64,000 nt of DNA from Enterobacter sp. C2 (GTDB taxonomy: Bacteria > Pseudomonadota > Gammaproteobacteria > Enterobacterales > Enterobacteriaceae): NCBI RefSeq assembly GCF_019880405.1, contig NZ_CP082269.1, positions 3,410,001-3,474,000 on the forward strand, written 5' to 3'. The translations under genes were made by a program, and so were the position numbers. Every line of letters starts with the position of its first letter. Position 1 is the first letter of the stretch. The notes below the pieces were generated by a model. That model had not been told where the DNA came from, ran no database searches, and saw nothing but the letters and a program-made list of their open reading frames with translations. Shown here piece after piece: positions 28,148 through 38,287 of the stretch.

Positions 28148-31029
28148 TGTTTCTCACTTATCAGGGGCAGCGTGCGCTGCAGCGCGCTGACGTTGTCCCA
28201 TACCTTCCAGCCTTCAGGGTGTACATACCCGGATTTATCACTCGGTGTGCCGGAGACCTGGGACAGGATCGCCATCCCCTGCGGCTCTACCACCGCCTGG
28301 TGGAAGAAGTCGGCAAGCTTCTGCGGCGTCAGCTGTTTAATCTCAGCGACAACTTTATCACGGGAGTCAAAGCGCATATTACCCCGATCGAAATCTTTGC
28401 TGATCTGTGACGCCTCTTCACCCAGCGTTTGCGGGGCCTGAGTGACCTGAGCGATCACCGCCTGCTGCAGCTGGGCAAACTCCTCTGTGCTCATTTTACG
28501 CAGCCGCTCCTCTGCCGTTGGGAAGAAGGCCTGGTAACGCGCCCACAGCGCCGACGGCTGCTTGTCGCTGCTTTGAAGCAGGAAGCCTAAGCCCCACTGG
28601 CGGCCAACGCTCATCGGGAAGGCAAACACCGCATAACCGAGCTGCTCTTCGGTACGCAGCTGGTTGTAGAACCACGGCTGGATAATTTGCCCCAGCATCG
28701 CGCTGTAGGCCGAGCTGCTGTACTCGTCATAGCCGGGCGGGACAAACACGGCGGCCAGCGCCGAGTCGCTGGTGCTGCCTGTTTTTTCAAAGATTATCCC
28801 CTGCTTTTTGTCCACCAGTACGTCACGATTGCGGCACCACTGGTTTCCCTTCGCCGCAAGCTGATCCTGCACCTGATGGGCCAGATCTTTCGCCTGCGTC
28901 TCGCTCATATTGCCGACGATTAAGAACTCCGGACGGGCGTTGCTTTTCAGCCGATCGCGGTAGGCCATCACCTCTTTCAGGGTGATCTCCGGCAGCAGGG
29001 CCCGACGCTCTTCACGCTGGAAGTAGGGAACCTGAGAGAGCATCTGCGCCGGCATGATCGCCTGCTCGTAGGCTTTGCCCTTTTCTGCGGAGTCCATCAT
29101 CTGCCCATACCAGGACTTGGCCTGCGCCAGCTGATCCTCGGTTGGCGTATAGCTGAAGTAGCCCGCCAGCAGCGCGCTGAAGAGCTGCGGCAGGCGCTGG
29201 GTATAGCCGTTGGCGTTAAGCATCAGGCCGTTATTGGCATTGGTGGAGAAGCTAATCCCGCCAACGGCGGCTTGGTTGCTGAGCTGATCCAGGGCGATCC
29301 CTGCCAGATAGTCGTTCAGGGCGAACATCACCTGGTTTTTAGCGCTGTCCATCGCCAACGGATTGCGCAGCACAACGCTAACGTCAGCCTTTGGCTCGCT
29401 GGCAAAATAGCGGCTCGGCATATAAACCACGCGCAGGGTGGGATCATCCACAATCAGTTCGGGATGGGTGTAGTTTTTCGCTGGCTTTTGCAGCGTGAAA
29501 TCATCCGGAATATAGGGGTTCAGCTCCGGCAGCGTCAGCGCGATGGCGTTAGATTTCTGCTGCCAGTCGGCGAAAGTCTGGTCGCTAATCTTATCGACCT
29601 GATAAGGCGCATCGACAAAATAGGCGGTTTTATTGTGCGGCTCCTGCGGGCTGATATACCAGACGCGGGCGTTCTGCGGCGTCATCATCGCCAGACGCGC
29701 CTTAACAGCCTCGGCATCAAACTGGTCGGCAATGTTTACCGCATCGAGGGTGTGCTCAACCGGCACGCGGATCATGGTATCCGCCAGCCACTCGACGTAG
29801 TCCATATCCCGGGTAATTGAGGGGTAGCGGAAGTCGAGATCCAGCACGTGGGACAGCTCGTCAAAGTAGCGCTTGTCCACGCCCTTCTCACGCAGAAGCT
29901 GGAGATAGCTAAAAATGGCCGCAACCACCTCATCACGGTGCGCCAGCCCTTTGTCGGTCAACGTTGCGGATATCGCCAGTACGCCGCTGTTGCCGTTAAC
30001 GATGGGATCGGAGTCGGCACGGATCCCTTCCACAAGCCCCTGCTGTTGTAACCAGTCAGAGAGCGTGCCCGGGCTGCGGTTGCCAATCAAGTAGGTGATC
30101 AGCTCGTCAGTTTTGCTGCGGAACTGCGGCGTATTGTTATCGATGCGGAACTCAACCCGCACCACCTTGCGCGGCATCACCGGCACATAGTGGAGGATCA
30201 GCCCCTTCTGCGCATCGGTCACCACCGGCACGTCAATTTTCGGCAGGTCCAGCGTTTTGTTCGGCACGCGGCCAAAGGTTTTCGCCGCGATGGCGGCTAA
30301 CTCCGGCAGCGGACGATTGCTGTAGACCACGGCCTTCATCAGGTTCGCCGAATAGTATTTGTCGCGGAAGGCCAGCAGCGCCTCCTGCACCGGGCTGCCC
30401 GGCTTGTCGCTCAGGGTCTCCAGGTTACCGCCAGAGAAGCGTGCAGCGGGATGCGCGGGGTTGATGGTCTCGGCGCTCACCTGTGCCATGCGCATCCCGT
30501 CCCGGGAGCGGGCCAGCGTCAGCTCGGCGTTAACCGCGTTACGCTCGCGTTCAGCATACTTTTTATCAAGCAGCGGCGAGGCGATGGCATCCGCCAGCCG
30601 ATCCACGGCACCTTCCAGCGCATCGTTCTCAACTTCCAGATAGAACGCGGTACGGTAGGGTGCGGTGCTGGCATTGTGGCTGCCGCCGTGCAGCTTTAAA
30701 AATTCAGCAAGGTTGTCCGGCTGCGGATAGTGGGTAGAGCCCATCAGGGTCATGTGCTCAAGATAGTGCGCCAGGCCGGGATGCGCCTCCGGATCCTGCA
30801 GCGAGCCAACGGGCACCACCAGTGCGGAGAGCGATTTCACCGCCTGCGGATCGTTAACCAGGAGCACCACCATGCCGTTATCGAGGCGAATAGCCTGATA
30901 CTGACGGGTGTCCTTATCGCTTTTACGAATAGTTTCCTGAACGGGTTGCCAACCGGTGTCTGCCTGACTTAACGGTGCCCAGAAGGCGACAAATAAGACT
31001 AACGCTTTGAACCAGGTGCTACTGGGCAT
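28144..31029 (-). CDS. ptrA: Pitrilysin (protease III), periplasmic zinc peptidase
   Basis: A 961-residue M16 (insulinase-family) metallopeptidase with an N-terminal signal peptide ending near SQA (residue 23). The inverted zinc motif HYLEHMTLMGS (HxxEH) is near residue 88, with the distal glutamate in the following helix ERERNAVNAEL. The four M16 repeats of two halves are full length. It degrades peptides in the periplasm and may clear small protein fragments. It lies between recC and recB as in E. coli; no role in recombination is known. Its stop overlaps the recB ATG by four bases. Confidence 0.95.
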   Translation of the reverse strand: MPSSTWFKALVLFVAFWAPLSQADTGWQPVQETIRKSDKDTRQYQAIRLDNGMVVLLVNDPQAVKSLSALVVPVGSLQDPEAHPGLAHYLEHMTLMGSTHYPQPDNLAEFLKLHGGSHNASTAPYRTAFYLEVENDALEGAVDRLADAIASPLLDKKYAERERNAVNAELTLARSRDGMRMAQVSAETINPAHPAARFSGGNLETLSDKPGSPVQEALLAFRDKYYSANLMKAVVYSNRPLPELAAIAAKTFGRVPNKTLDLPKIDVPVVTDAQKGLILHYVPVMPRKVVRVEFRIDNNTPQFRSKTDELITYLIGNRSPGTLSDWLQQQGLVEGIRADSDPIVNGNSGVLAISATLTDKGLAHRDEVVAAIFSYLQLLREKGVDKRYFDELSHVLDLDFRYPSITRDMDYVEWLADTMIRVPVEHTLDAVNIADQFDAEAVKARLAMMTPQNARVWYISPQEPHNKTAYFVDAPYQVDKISDQTFADWQQKSNAIALTLPELNPYIPDDFTLQKPAKNYTHPELIVDDPTLRVVYMPSRYFASEPKADVSVVLRNPLAMDSAKNQVMFALNDYLAGIALDQLSNQAAVGGISFSTNANNGLMLNANGYTQRLPQLFSALLAGYFSYTPTEDQLAQAKSWYGQMMDSAEKGKAYEQAIMPAQMLSQVPYFQREERRALLPEITLKEVMAYRDRLKSNARPEFLIVGNMSETQAKDLAHQVQDQLAAKGNQWCRNRDVLVDKKQGIIFEKTGSTSDSALAAVFVPPGYDEYSSSAYSAMLGQIIQPWFYNQLRTEEQLGYAVFAFPMSVGRQWGLGFLLQSSDKQPSALWARYQAFFPTAEERLRKMSTEEFAQLQQAVIAQVTQAPQTLGEEASQISKDFDRGNMRFDSRDKVVAEIKQLTPQKLADFFHQAVVEPQGMAILSQVSGTPSDKSGYVHPEGWKVWDNVSALQRTLPLISEKQ

Positions 31030-31145
31030 TCACGAACCTCATCATTAACAAACCAGTGCCGGCAGTACCGGCATATCCAATCAGTCCGTGATTCGCTGCG
31101 CATCATAATGGAAGCCCTTCCACTGCGCAATTTTTACACACTTCA

Positions 31146-34100
31146 TCAGGACTGACTAAAGCGAAAGAGCGGCAGTAAATAACGTTCTGCCTGCTTAACT
31201 ATCTCGGCATAGTTTTCAGGTTCGAGGGTACGCCACAGGCGCTGGTACCATACGTCCTCTCCCTCGCCGCTGACCACCATGTTGCCTTCATAAGCCTGCA
31301 GGAATTTGCTTCGCGCCTTAGCGAGCGTCTCCTCGTCTTTTAACATCGCATCATTTGTTGCGTCATAACAGGCTTTTATCCATGCGCCCCCGCTTTCGGG
31401 TAGCAGCAGCAGCGGTTTTTTCATCCCCTCCCGGTAGCCCTCGACCAGCTCTTCAAGATACATCAGGGCCTCATCCTGCTTGAGTGGCGGGAACTGCCAG
31501 GCTTTATCATTGCGGACAAACAGCCGACTCTCTCCCGTTCCGCCGCTGGCACAGTAGACAAGATGTTCCAGCCAAAGTTGCAGCCCCTGTGAGACCTTCA
31601 GCATCGAAGGACGCCAGCGCAGCAGGCCATCCTCCTGCACGTGCTGTAGCCAGCCGGTCAAGTGCACCTTGCCACAGTCAAGCTCGATCTCCATGCTCTC
31701 GGCTGGCTTGCGGTGCTCGTGAACCCGCGAAGCCAGCTGCTGCATCTCCTGGTGCTGGCTCTCCCAGACAATTTCACCAAATGCGCCGTAGGGCAGCTGG
31801 CCCGCCGCACGATACTGGCGGAAGAGTTTCTCGACATCTTCCTCCTCTACCAGGGTGTTGAGCAGCGCCTGGTTAAGCTGGTAGCGGTCCAGGCCATCAA
31901 TGATAAACGGCTCGGCGTCGGGAATATCGCTCGCCTCGGGGCGGAAGTTCACCTTCAGACGCATCTGGAAGAAAGCCCGCACCGGGTGTGCCCAGAAGCG
32001 CTGTAGCTGCTCAAACGCCAGTGTCTCCAGCGGCTCATCTTCCAGCTCCTGAATAAAGGTGGCATGCGCCACTCCCTGCTGGCTGGCGGCGGGCAACCAC
32101 TCCCGGGCATAGCTTTGCAGCTCATCGGCAATAAAGTTTTCTGCATCGAACGGCATTCGCGTATGCAGGTGAGTAATATGATCCACCACCCGTCGCGCGC
32201 TCTCGTCGCAGGTGAGCGCCTCATCGCCAGGCAGATAGTGGCTCTGCCCAATGTAGTCCACCAGCTCCTGCACCAGCACCGACGGGAACCGTTCGCTGTT
32301 ATCCTGAATCGAGCGCCCGATATAGCTAATGTAGAGCTTCTGCTGCGCGGAGATGAGCGCCTCCAGGAAGAGGTAGCGGTCATCGTCCCGGCGGCTACGG
32401 TCGCCGCGCATCGGTTTCTGGCTCATCAAATCAAAGCCGAGCGGGGCCAGCGCGCGCGGATAGACGCCGTCGTTCATCCCCAGCAGGCAAACGACCTTGA
32501 AGGGGATGGATCGCATCGGCATTAGAGTACAGATATTGATAGGCCCGGCGAGGAAGCGCTGGCTGATGCGCTCCTGATCGAGCCTCTGCGCCAGCTCGTC
32601 GCGCAGCAGGGAGAGCGGCACCGCCTCGTCATAGTGCGCACCGACACCCTGGGTGATCACCGCCTGCCACTGCTGTTCAATCAGCGCCAGCGCGGCTTCG
32701 GTATCGGGATCCGGCAGGAAGAAGTCGTTGAGCATGTCGCGGCAGACCGGTAGCCACTCGGCCAGCGGGCGATCCTGAGCCAGCCCTTTGCGCCACAATC
32801 GGAGCTGCATCAGCAGCGAGGCCAGATGGCCCACCAGCTCGGCAATCAGGCCGCTGGACTCGTCGTAGGGCAGCACCGACTGCCACTCGCCCTGACGGCT
32901 CTCCATCGCGTAGCCAAGCAGCATGCGCGTCAGGCCAAACTGCCAGGTGTGCTGCCCGGTGGCAGGCAGCGCCAGCTCGCGCACGTTGTCGTCATCCATG
33001 CCCCAGCGCACGCCGGACTCGTTGACCCACTGACGGAGATAGCGCAGCCCCTCTTCGTCGATATTAAACCGTGCGGCGAGCACCGGGACATCCAGCAGAG
33101 CCAGCACATCCTCCGACTGGAAGCGGCTGTCCGGCAGCGAAAGCAGGCTGATAAAAGCCTGTAGTGCCGGATGTGACTGACGGGCGCGGCGGTCAGAGAT
33201 GGCATAGGGCAGATAGCGCTCCTCGCTGGCGCTGCCAAATACCGCCTGAATAAAGGGACTGTAGCTGTCGATATCCGCCACCATCACAATGATGTCGCGC
33301 GGGGAGAGGCTCGGATCCTCCTCCAGCATCGCCAACAGACGATCGTGCAGCACCTCGACCTCGCGCTGCGGGCTGTGGCAGACGTGCACCGCCACGCTGC
33401 GATCCTCTCGCTCCAGCCTGCGCTTGGCGTCGCTGCGCTCATACTCCTGGGCCGTCACGCCAGCGACGGCGCTGTTTTTCAGCTCCAGGATGTCATACTG
33501 CACGTTTTGTAGCAGCGCACCGGGCGTAATATCAACGAAGGCATCGAGATCGTCGTAGCGATCCATGCCTGCCAACAGATAGATGTAGTCGCGCCCCAGC
33601 TTGCCCCATGAGGCCAGCAGCGGGTTACCCACCTCCTGTTCGCCTTCGCTATTAAACAGGCCCTCTACCGGCTGATCTTCACGGAACAGAGCCACCGGAT
33701 GAGCATCAAGGTGGTGTTTACGCTGGCGGGCAATGAGCCGGGAGAGAAACGCCGGATCTTTGATATCCCCCCAGTAGTAGCGGCAGGGGTTGGTAAACAG
33801 CAGGTGAATATCCACGTGCTTACCCAGGGCCTGCAATGCCTGGAGATAGACTGGCGGCAGGGCCGAAATGCCGCAGATGAACACCCGGGAAGGCAGCCCG
33901 GCAGGCGGCGTTGTAGCAGACTCCAGCACGTTGATAAAACGTTGATAGAGATTGGCGCGGTGCCAGTGCGGCTGCCCCAGCGCTGCGGTGTGCTCCACCA
34001 GCGATCGCCAGAGCGGGGCCTGCCAGATCTGCGCTTCACCGAGGCCGTCGATCAGGCCGCCCTCTTCCCAGCGGGTCAGCCACTCCGGGCGAAAGACCAG

Positions 34101-34514
34101 ATACTGATCGTAGAGATCCGCCACCCGAGACGAGAGCTGAAACAGCTTGCGCTTGTCATCATCATCATTGAGGTAGTGGCGAAGCATGGTGAACGCCTCC
34201 TGCTCCAGCATCTGCGGCAGCAGGGTCATCAGCTTCCAGCTCATGCTCTGTTTATTAAAGGCGCTCTCTTTTGGGATGTCCGGCAGCACGCGGACAAACA
34301 TATCCCAGATAAAGCTCGCTGGGAGCGGGAAGTCGATATTGGCGGCGATGCCAAACTTTTGCGACAGCGTCATCTGTAGCCATTGCGCCATGCCGGTACT
34401 CTGTACCAGCACCATTTCGGCCTCAAAGGGATCGTCGAGCCGTTCGCGCTCAACGATAAACTCCATCAATGCTTCCAACACATCCAGACGATTGGAGTGA
34501 TAGACCCTTAACAT
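31146..34514 (-). CDS. recC: Exodeoxyribonuclease V subunit RecC
   Basis: A 1122-residue RecC, the same as the E. coli length. It has two inactive helicase-like domains and a nuclease-like C-terminal domain; it recognises Chi and splits the duplex. The conserved INICTLMPMRSIPFKVVCLL region (about 660) is present. It starts the recC-ptrA-recB-recD block, and the 116 bases before ptrA contain no gene. The ppdC stop lies 12 bases before the recC ATG, so the pilin-like genes may be read into recC. Confidence 0.95.
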   Translation of the reverse strand: MLRVYHSNRLDVLEALMEFIVERERLDDPFEAEMVLVQSTGMAQWLQMTLSQKFGIAANIDFPLPASFIWDMFVRVLPDIPKESAFNKQSMSWKLMTLLPQMLEQEAFTMLRHYLNDDDDKRKLFQLSSRVADLYDQYLVFRPEWLTRWEEGGLIDGLGEAQIWQAPLWRSLVEHTAALGQPHWHRANLYQRFINVLESATTPPAGLPSRVFICGISALPPVYLQALQALGKHVDIHLLFTNPCRYYWGDIKDPAFLSRLIARQRKHHLDAHPVALFREDQPVEGLFNSEGEQEVGNPLLASWGKLGRDYIYLLAGMDRYDDLDAFVDITPGALLQNVQYDILELKNSAVAGVTAQEYERSDAKRRLEREDRSVAVHVCHSPQREVEVLHDRLLAMLEEDPSLSPRDIIVMVADIDSYSPFIQAVFGSASEERYLPYAISDRRARQSHPALQAFISLLSLPDSRFQSEDVLALLDVPVLAARFNIDEEGLRYLRQWVNESGVRWGMDDDNVRELALPATGQHTWQFGLTRMLLGYAMESRQGEWQSVLPYDESSGLIAELVGHLASLLMQLRLWRKGLAQDRPLAEWLPVCRDMLNDFFLPDPDTEAALALIEQQWQAVITQGVGAHYDEAVPLSLLRDELAQRLDQERISQRFLAGPINICTLMPMRSIPFKVVCLLGMNDGVYPRALAPLGFDLMSQKPMRGDRSRRDDDRYLFLEALISAQQKLYISYIGRSIQDNSERFPSVLVQELVDYIGQSHYLPGDEALTCDESARRVVDHITHLHTRMPFDAENFIADELQSYAREWLPAASQQGVAHATFIQELEDEPLETLAFEQLQRFWAHPVRAFFQMRLKVNFRPEASDIPDAEPFIIDGLDRYQLNQALLNTLVEEEDVEKLFRQYRAAGQLPYGAFGEIVWESQHQEMQQLASRVHEHRKPAESMEIELDCGKVHLTGWLQHVQEDGLLRWRPSMLKVSQGLQLWLEHLVYCASGGTGESRLFVRNDKAWQFPPLKQDEALMYLEELVEGYREGMKKPLLLLPESGGAWIKACYDATNDAMLKDEETLAKARSKFLQAYEGNMVVSGEGEDVWYQRLWRTLEPENYAEIVKQAERYLLPLFRFSQS

Positions 34515-34526
34515 AAACGCTCCTGA

Positions 34527-34850
34527 CTACTTATAAACTGGGCAATATAACCGCGTCATCTTCCCCTGCCTGCCCACCGGCGAGGTGATGGTTACGCTGA
34601 TGCTGACACATCCGGCGTCCGTTGTCTGTACCCGGCTGACCTGCCAGCCCGCCGGTAACGGCGCGGGCCGGGGCTGCGCCTGCTGCCAGCCGTAACGCCA
34701 CAGGTAGCGATAGTGGCTCCAGGCGGTGAAGCCCTCCAGCAGCACGCGATGATACCCTGTCAGCGCCGTGACAACCATGACCAGCAACACCATTGCCAGC
34801 AACGTTTCCGGCAGGCTAAAGCCCCGCTGGCGGGCTACGGCATCTGACAC
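34527..34850 (-). CDS. ppdC: Prepilin-peptidase-dependent protein C
   Basis: A 107-residue type II pseudopilin-like protein with the leader RQRGFSLPETLLAM: positive residues, a glycine before the cleavage point, Phe at +1 and Glu at +5, then a hydrophobic helix. I start at GTG 34850, with AAGGAG about 8 bases upstream; this gives the E. coli length of 107, while a longer frame to 34937 is unsupported. It overlaps ygdB by 16 bases. Known pseudopilins of this set assemble with a type IV pilus-type machine that is not in this window. Confidence 0.85.
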   Translation of the reverse strand: MSDAVARQRGFSLPETLLAMVLLVMVVTALTGYHRVLLEGFTAWSHYRYLWRYGWQQAQPRPAPLPAGWQVSRVQTTDAGCVSISVTITSPVGRQGKMTRLYCPVYK

Positions 34851-35242
34851 TGGCGTATCTCCTTGAGGGGACAGAAATCGCTCCAGCCGTGGGGCGAAAA
34901 CGTCACGCCGCTTTCGCCTATTGCTCCGCTGCGCCACAGCGTTTCACTCCCGCTGGCGGCGATCAGCACCAGCGTCCGGTCGGCAAAAATGCGCAAGCAG
35001 ACCCGCCACGGCTGGCGATGATGCTCCCGGCACTGCACGGCAGGCTGCCTCTGCCAGATTTGCATCCGTCCCCACTCCAGCGCCGAGTGAGCATCGGCCA
35101 AATCGCGCATCGCCCGACTCTCGCTGGTAATGCGCTGCGTATGGGTACGCTGGCGCTGGTTTAAGCCGCTAAGCATCAAGCTACCCAACACCAGCAGCAG
35201 GAGCACGAGTGCCAGAGAGGATATTCCCCTTTCACCTTTCAC
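34835..35242 (-). CDS. ygdB: DUF2509 protein YgdB
   Basis: A 135-residue protein, exactly the E. coli length, with one N-terminal hydrophobic segment (ISSLALVLLLLVLGSLMLSG) that resembles PilX-type minor pilins but without a clear prepilin site. Four cysteines are in the mature part. The GTG start at 35242 overlaps the ppdB stop by four bases (GTGA). It belongs to the ppdA-ppdB-ygdB-ppdC block, whose role is unproven. A role as a minor pilin component is an inference from position. Confidence 0.86.
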   Translation of the reverse strand: MKGERGISSLALVLLLLVLGSLMLSGLNQRQRTHTQRITSESRAMRDLADAHSALEWGRMQIWQRQPAVQCREHHRQPWRVCLRIFADRTLVLIAASGSETLWRSGAIGESGVTFSPHGWSDFCPLKEIRQCQMP

Positions 35243-35802
35243 AGGTTGTACCCCACCACGCTGTACGTCGCGCTAATGGCGTCCTCGGGATGATTAAGGG
35301 GCGCCGCCGCCAGCGTCAGCGTTAGCATGGGGGCCAAAACGCCCGGCGGCTGACGAACCACCGTAAAGCGCTGCACGCTGACCGTGGCCGGATCGGTGAT
35401 TTTATCCCACCCTTTCTCATCGCAGCTCTCTGCCCCCTGCCGCGTCTCTAGCACGCCGCTCTGCAAGCGAAAGCCGGTCTGCTCGGCCTCCGAGAGGGGG
35501 GAGTGTTCCCACCGGCCGTTGCTGTTGGCATCCCACCGGACGATCACGCAGGCTCCCTGCCGACCTATGACCAGCGGCTGTCCGCTGCACTCTCCCCGGC
35601 AGTAGCCAGCCCGCTGGAGATGCTTTCCCAGCGTGAAGAGATGCTGCCAAACCGCCTCTTCCAGCGCTTGCTGCCGGGTTTGATGGAGCATTGCCGCTTG
35701 CAGCGCAGGTAAAAAGCGAGCGGCGCTGAGCAGGAGCACGCTGCCGATGGTCATCGCGATGAGTACCTCCAGCAGCGAGAACCCGCCTTCGGTCAGCTGC
35801 AT
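35239..35802 (-). CDS. ppdB: Prepilin-peptidase-dependent protein B
   Basis: A 187-residue minor pilin-like protein (PilW type). The processing region is TEGGFSLLEVLIAM: glycine, then Phe +1 and Glu +5. The start is ATG 35802, which gives the E. coli length and overlaps the ppdA stop by 10 bases; an upstream ATG at 35826 is possible but would lengthen the leader. The central YCRGECSG and WDANSNG segments are family-typical. Together with PpdA, YgdB and PpdC it could prime a type IV pilus, but the machine lies elsewhere. Confidence 0.87.
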   Translation of the reverse strand: MQLTEGGFSLLEVLIAMTIGSVLLLSAARFLPALQAAMLHQTRQQALEEAVWQHLFTLGKHLQRAGYCRGECSGQPLVIGRQGACVIVRWDANSNGRWEHSPLSEAEQTGFRLQSGVLETRQGAESCDEKGWDKITDPATVSVQRFTVVRQPPGVLAPMLTLTLAAAPLNHPEDAISATYSVVGYNL

Positions 35803-36263
35803 GCACCGCTGTTTGTACGCTGGCATACTCTTATCCGCCCCCAGTTCGATACAATAATTTGCCACTCCCCCGCCTCGCTACGCAGTGTGATGTGTCCGGC
35901 CCATGCGGTATTACGCAGCCCGTAAAAGCCGAGCGAGGGGGTGATATCTACCAGCGCCACCTCAGGCCAGAGCGGACGCAGCGCAAAGGGGTTATTCCCA
36001 CCACACGTTGCCTGCGCATCAGCTGACGCCAGCAGGCACCAGCGGCCGCTCTCTTGTTTCACCCATACCTTGCGATCCCGGTTGTGCCAGTTGGCGTCGT
36101 CCCGCAGCAGTTCCAGATAGTCACGCACCTGCCAGGCGGTTTGCCACAGACGCTGATGTGCCTGATAGTTCTGCCAGCCATACAGCCCCGACGCGCCAAG
36201 GATCACCAGAACGATCGTTGCTACCGTGATCTCTATAAGGGTGTAACCCTGCTCTTTTTTCAT
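35793..36263 (-). CDS. ppdA: Prepilin-peptidase-dependent protein A
   Basis: A 156-residue GspH/FimT-like protein, the E. coli length, with the prepilin leader KKEQGYTLIEITVATIVLVI: the Gly before Tyr +1, and Glu +5. The first gene of the four-gene pilin-like block, it overlaps ppdB by 10 bases. The 183 bases between it and thyA hold its promoter and the thyA terminator; I did not locate the promoter hexamers. Confidence 0.88.
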   Translation of the reverse strand: MKKEQGYTLIEITVATIVLVILGASGLYGWQNYQAHQRLWQTAWQVRDYLELLRDDANWHNRDRKVWVKQESGRWCLLASADAQATCGGNNPFALRPLWPEVALVDITPSLGFYGLRNTAWAGHITLRSEAGEWQIIVSNWGRIRVCQRTNSGACS

Positions 36264-36400
36264 GGCCGTACTTTGCGCCTGATGCGTGATGCATGCGAGG
36301 TGAGATGCTCGCTTTTACGAGGCGCTACGGGAGAAATATTGTGGATTGCAGAGGGTTACATCACAGCGGGAAGGCGGGTCGCAGAACGAGGTAAAAGCGA

Positions 36401-36427
36401 AAAAAAACCGGCGCAGTAACGCGCCGG
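36401..36427 (-). terminator. Terminator of thyA
   Basis: CCGGCGC / GCGCCGG stem with a 6-base loop, followed on the minus strand by seven T, about 20 bases past the thyA stop. Confidence 0.9.
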
Positions 36428-36446
36428 CTGTGGCAGGCTGTGATTA

Positions 36447-37241
36447 TCAGATAGCGACCGGGGCTTTGATGCCGGGGTGCGGATCGTAGCCTTCGATCTC
36501 AAAGTCGTCGAAGCGGTAGTCAAACAGCGACGCAGGCTTACGCTTAATAACAAGCTTCGGCAGCGCGCGCGGCTCACGGCTCAGCTGCAGGTGCGTCTGC
36601 TCCATGTGGTTGCTGTAGAGATGGGTATCGCCGCCGGTCCAGACGAAGTCACCTACCTCCAGGTCACACTGCTGCGCCATCATATGCACCAGCAGCGCAT
36701 AGCTGGCGATATTAAACGGCAGACCGAGGAAGACATCGCAGGAGCGCTGGTAGAGCTGGCAGGAGAGCTTGCCATCCGCCACGTAAAACTGGAAAAACGC
36801 GTGGCACGGCGCCAGCGCCATTTTGTCAAGTTCACCCACGTTCCAGGCGGAGACGATGATCCGCCGGGAGTCCGGATCGTTCTTCAGCTGGTTCAGCACG
36901 GTCGCGATCTGGTCGATGTGGCGACCGTCCGGCGTAGGCCATGCGCGCCACTGTTTGCCGTAAACCGGGCCAAGATTACCCTGCTCGTCGGCCCACTCGT
37001 CCCAGATGGTGACGTTGTTTTCATGCAGGTAGGCGATGTTAGTATCGCCCTGCAGGAACCACAGCAGCTCATGGATGATTGAGCGCAGGTGGCAGCGCTT
37101 GGTGGTCACCAGCGGGAAGCCCTCCTGCAGGTTAAAGCGCATCTGATGACCAAAAATGGAAAGCGTGCCGGTGCCGGTACGGTCGTTTTTCTGCGTGCCT
37201 TCATCCAGCACTTTTTGCATCAGTTCTAAATACTGTTTCAT
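36447..37241 (-). CDS. thyA: Thymidylate synthase
   Basis: A 264-residue ThyA, the E. coli length. It methylates dUMP to dTMP using methylene-tetrahydrofolate. The nucleophile is Cys146 in [13 protein letters not shown]; the [18 protein letters not shown] and DAHLY-like [10 protein letters not shown] segments bind dUMP and folate. It follows lgt by 6 bases and is followed by a strong terminator, giving an lgt-thyA operon as in E. coli. Confidence 0.97.
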   Translation of the reverse strand: MKQYLELMQKVLDEGTQKNDRTGTGTLSIFGHQMRFNLQEGFPLVTTKRCHLRSIIHELLWFLQGDTNIAYLHENNVTIWDEWADEQGNLGPVYGKQWRAWPTPDGRHIDQIATVLNQLKNDPDSRRIIVSAWNVGELDKMALAPCHAFFQFYVADGKLSCQLYQRSCDVFLGLPFNIASYALLVHMMAQQCDLEVGDFVWTGGDTHLYSNHMEQTHLQLSREPRALPKLVIKRKPASLFDYRFDDFEIEGYDPHPGIKAPVAI

Positions 37242-37247
37242 GATTCC

Positions 37248-38123
37248 TCAGGAGACGTGTTGCTGCGGGCGACGGCGGTACGCCCAGACCATCATCAGCG
37301 CACCCGCAATAATCATTGGGATAGAGAGGATCTGGCCCATGCTGATGTACTGCACCCATTCGCCGGTAAACTGCGCGTCCGGCTGGCGGAAGAACTCCAC
37401 GATAATGCGGAATGCGCCGTAGCCGATCAGGAACAGACCTGATACTGCCCCCATCGGGCGCGGCTTACGAATATACAGATTAAGGATGATAAACAGCACC
37501 ACCCCTTCCAGCGCCAGCTCGTAGAGCTGAGACATGTGGCGCGGCAGGACGCCATAGGTGTCAAAAATAGACTGCCACTCGGGATGTGAAGGCAGCAACG
37601 CCATATCCTCGGCGCGAGAGCCAGGGAAGAGCATGGTATAAGGGAAACTCGGATCGACGCGGCCCCACAGCTCGCCGTTGATAAAGTTGCCCAGCCGTCC
37701 GGCGCCCAGCCCGAAGGGGATCAGCGGCGCAATAAAATCAGAGACCTGGAAGAAGGTGCGCTTAGTGCGTTTAGCAAAGATGATCATCACCACGATCACA
37801 CCGATCAGGCCGCCATGGAAGGACATGCCGCCGTCCCAGACGCGGAACAGATAGAGCGGATCCTGGATAAAGGTCGGGAAGTTATAGAACAGCACGTAGC
37901 CGATACGCCCGCCGAGGAAGACGCCCAGGAAGCCCGCATAGAGCAGGTTTTCCACTTCGTTTTTCGTCCAGCCGCTGTCGGGACGGTTTGCACGGCGGCC
38001 AGCCAGCCACATGGCAAAAATAAAGCCAACAAGGTACATCAGGCCGTACCAGTGCAGCGAAAGCGGTCCGATAGAGAAAATTACCGGATCGAAATCGGGA
38101 AAATGCAGATATCCATTATTCAT
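37248..38123 (-). CDS. lgt: Phosphatidylglycerol:prolipoprotein diacylglyceryl transferase
   Basis: A 291-residue inner-membrane enzyme with seven predicted helices. The Lgt signature is [14 protein letters not shown] (about 143-156). It transfers diacylglycerol from phosphatidylglycerol to the lipobox cysteine of prolipoproteins, including the YgdI, YgdR and MltA precursors of this window. The length equals E. coli. It is upstream of thyA; ptsP lies 164 bases upstream. Confidence 0.96.
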   Translation of the reverse strand: MNNGYLHFPDFDPVIFSIGPLSLHWYGLMYLVGFIFAMWLAGRRANRPDSGWTKNEVENLLYAGFLGVFLGGRIGYVLFYNFPTFIQDPLYLFRVWDGGMSFHGGLIGVIVVMIIFAKRTKRTFFQVSDFIAPLIPFGLGAGRLGNFINGELWGRVDPSFPYTMLFPGSRAEDMALLPSHPEWQSIFDTYGVLPRHMSQLYELALEGVVLFIILNLYIRKPRPMGAVSGLFLIGYGAFRIIVEFFRQPDAQFTGEWVQYISMGQILSIPMIIAGALMMVWAYRRRPQQHVS

Positions 38124-38287
38124 CTGTCACCACAAAGTGTTGTTATTCCGCCAAAAGTCGACAGCGGTTAAGATGTGCGCCCGCTTAGCAGGGCGCTCCA
38201 AAGCTGGGAATCATAGCATAAGCCAGGCGGGCGATTAGGGCGAAGTTGTAAAAGATCTGTATCTTCCTTTTACCCGCCGCCGATGCG

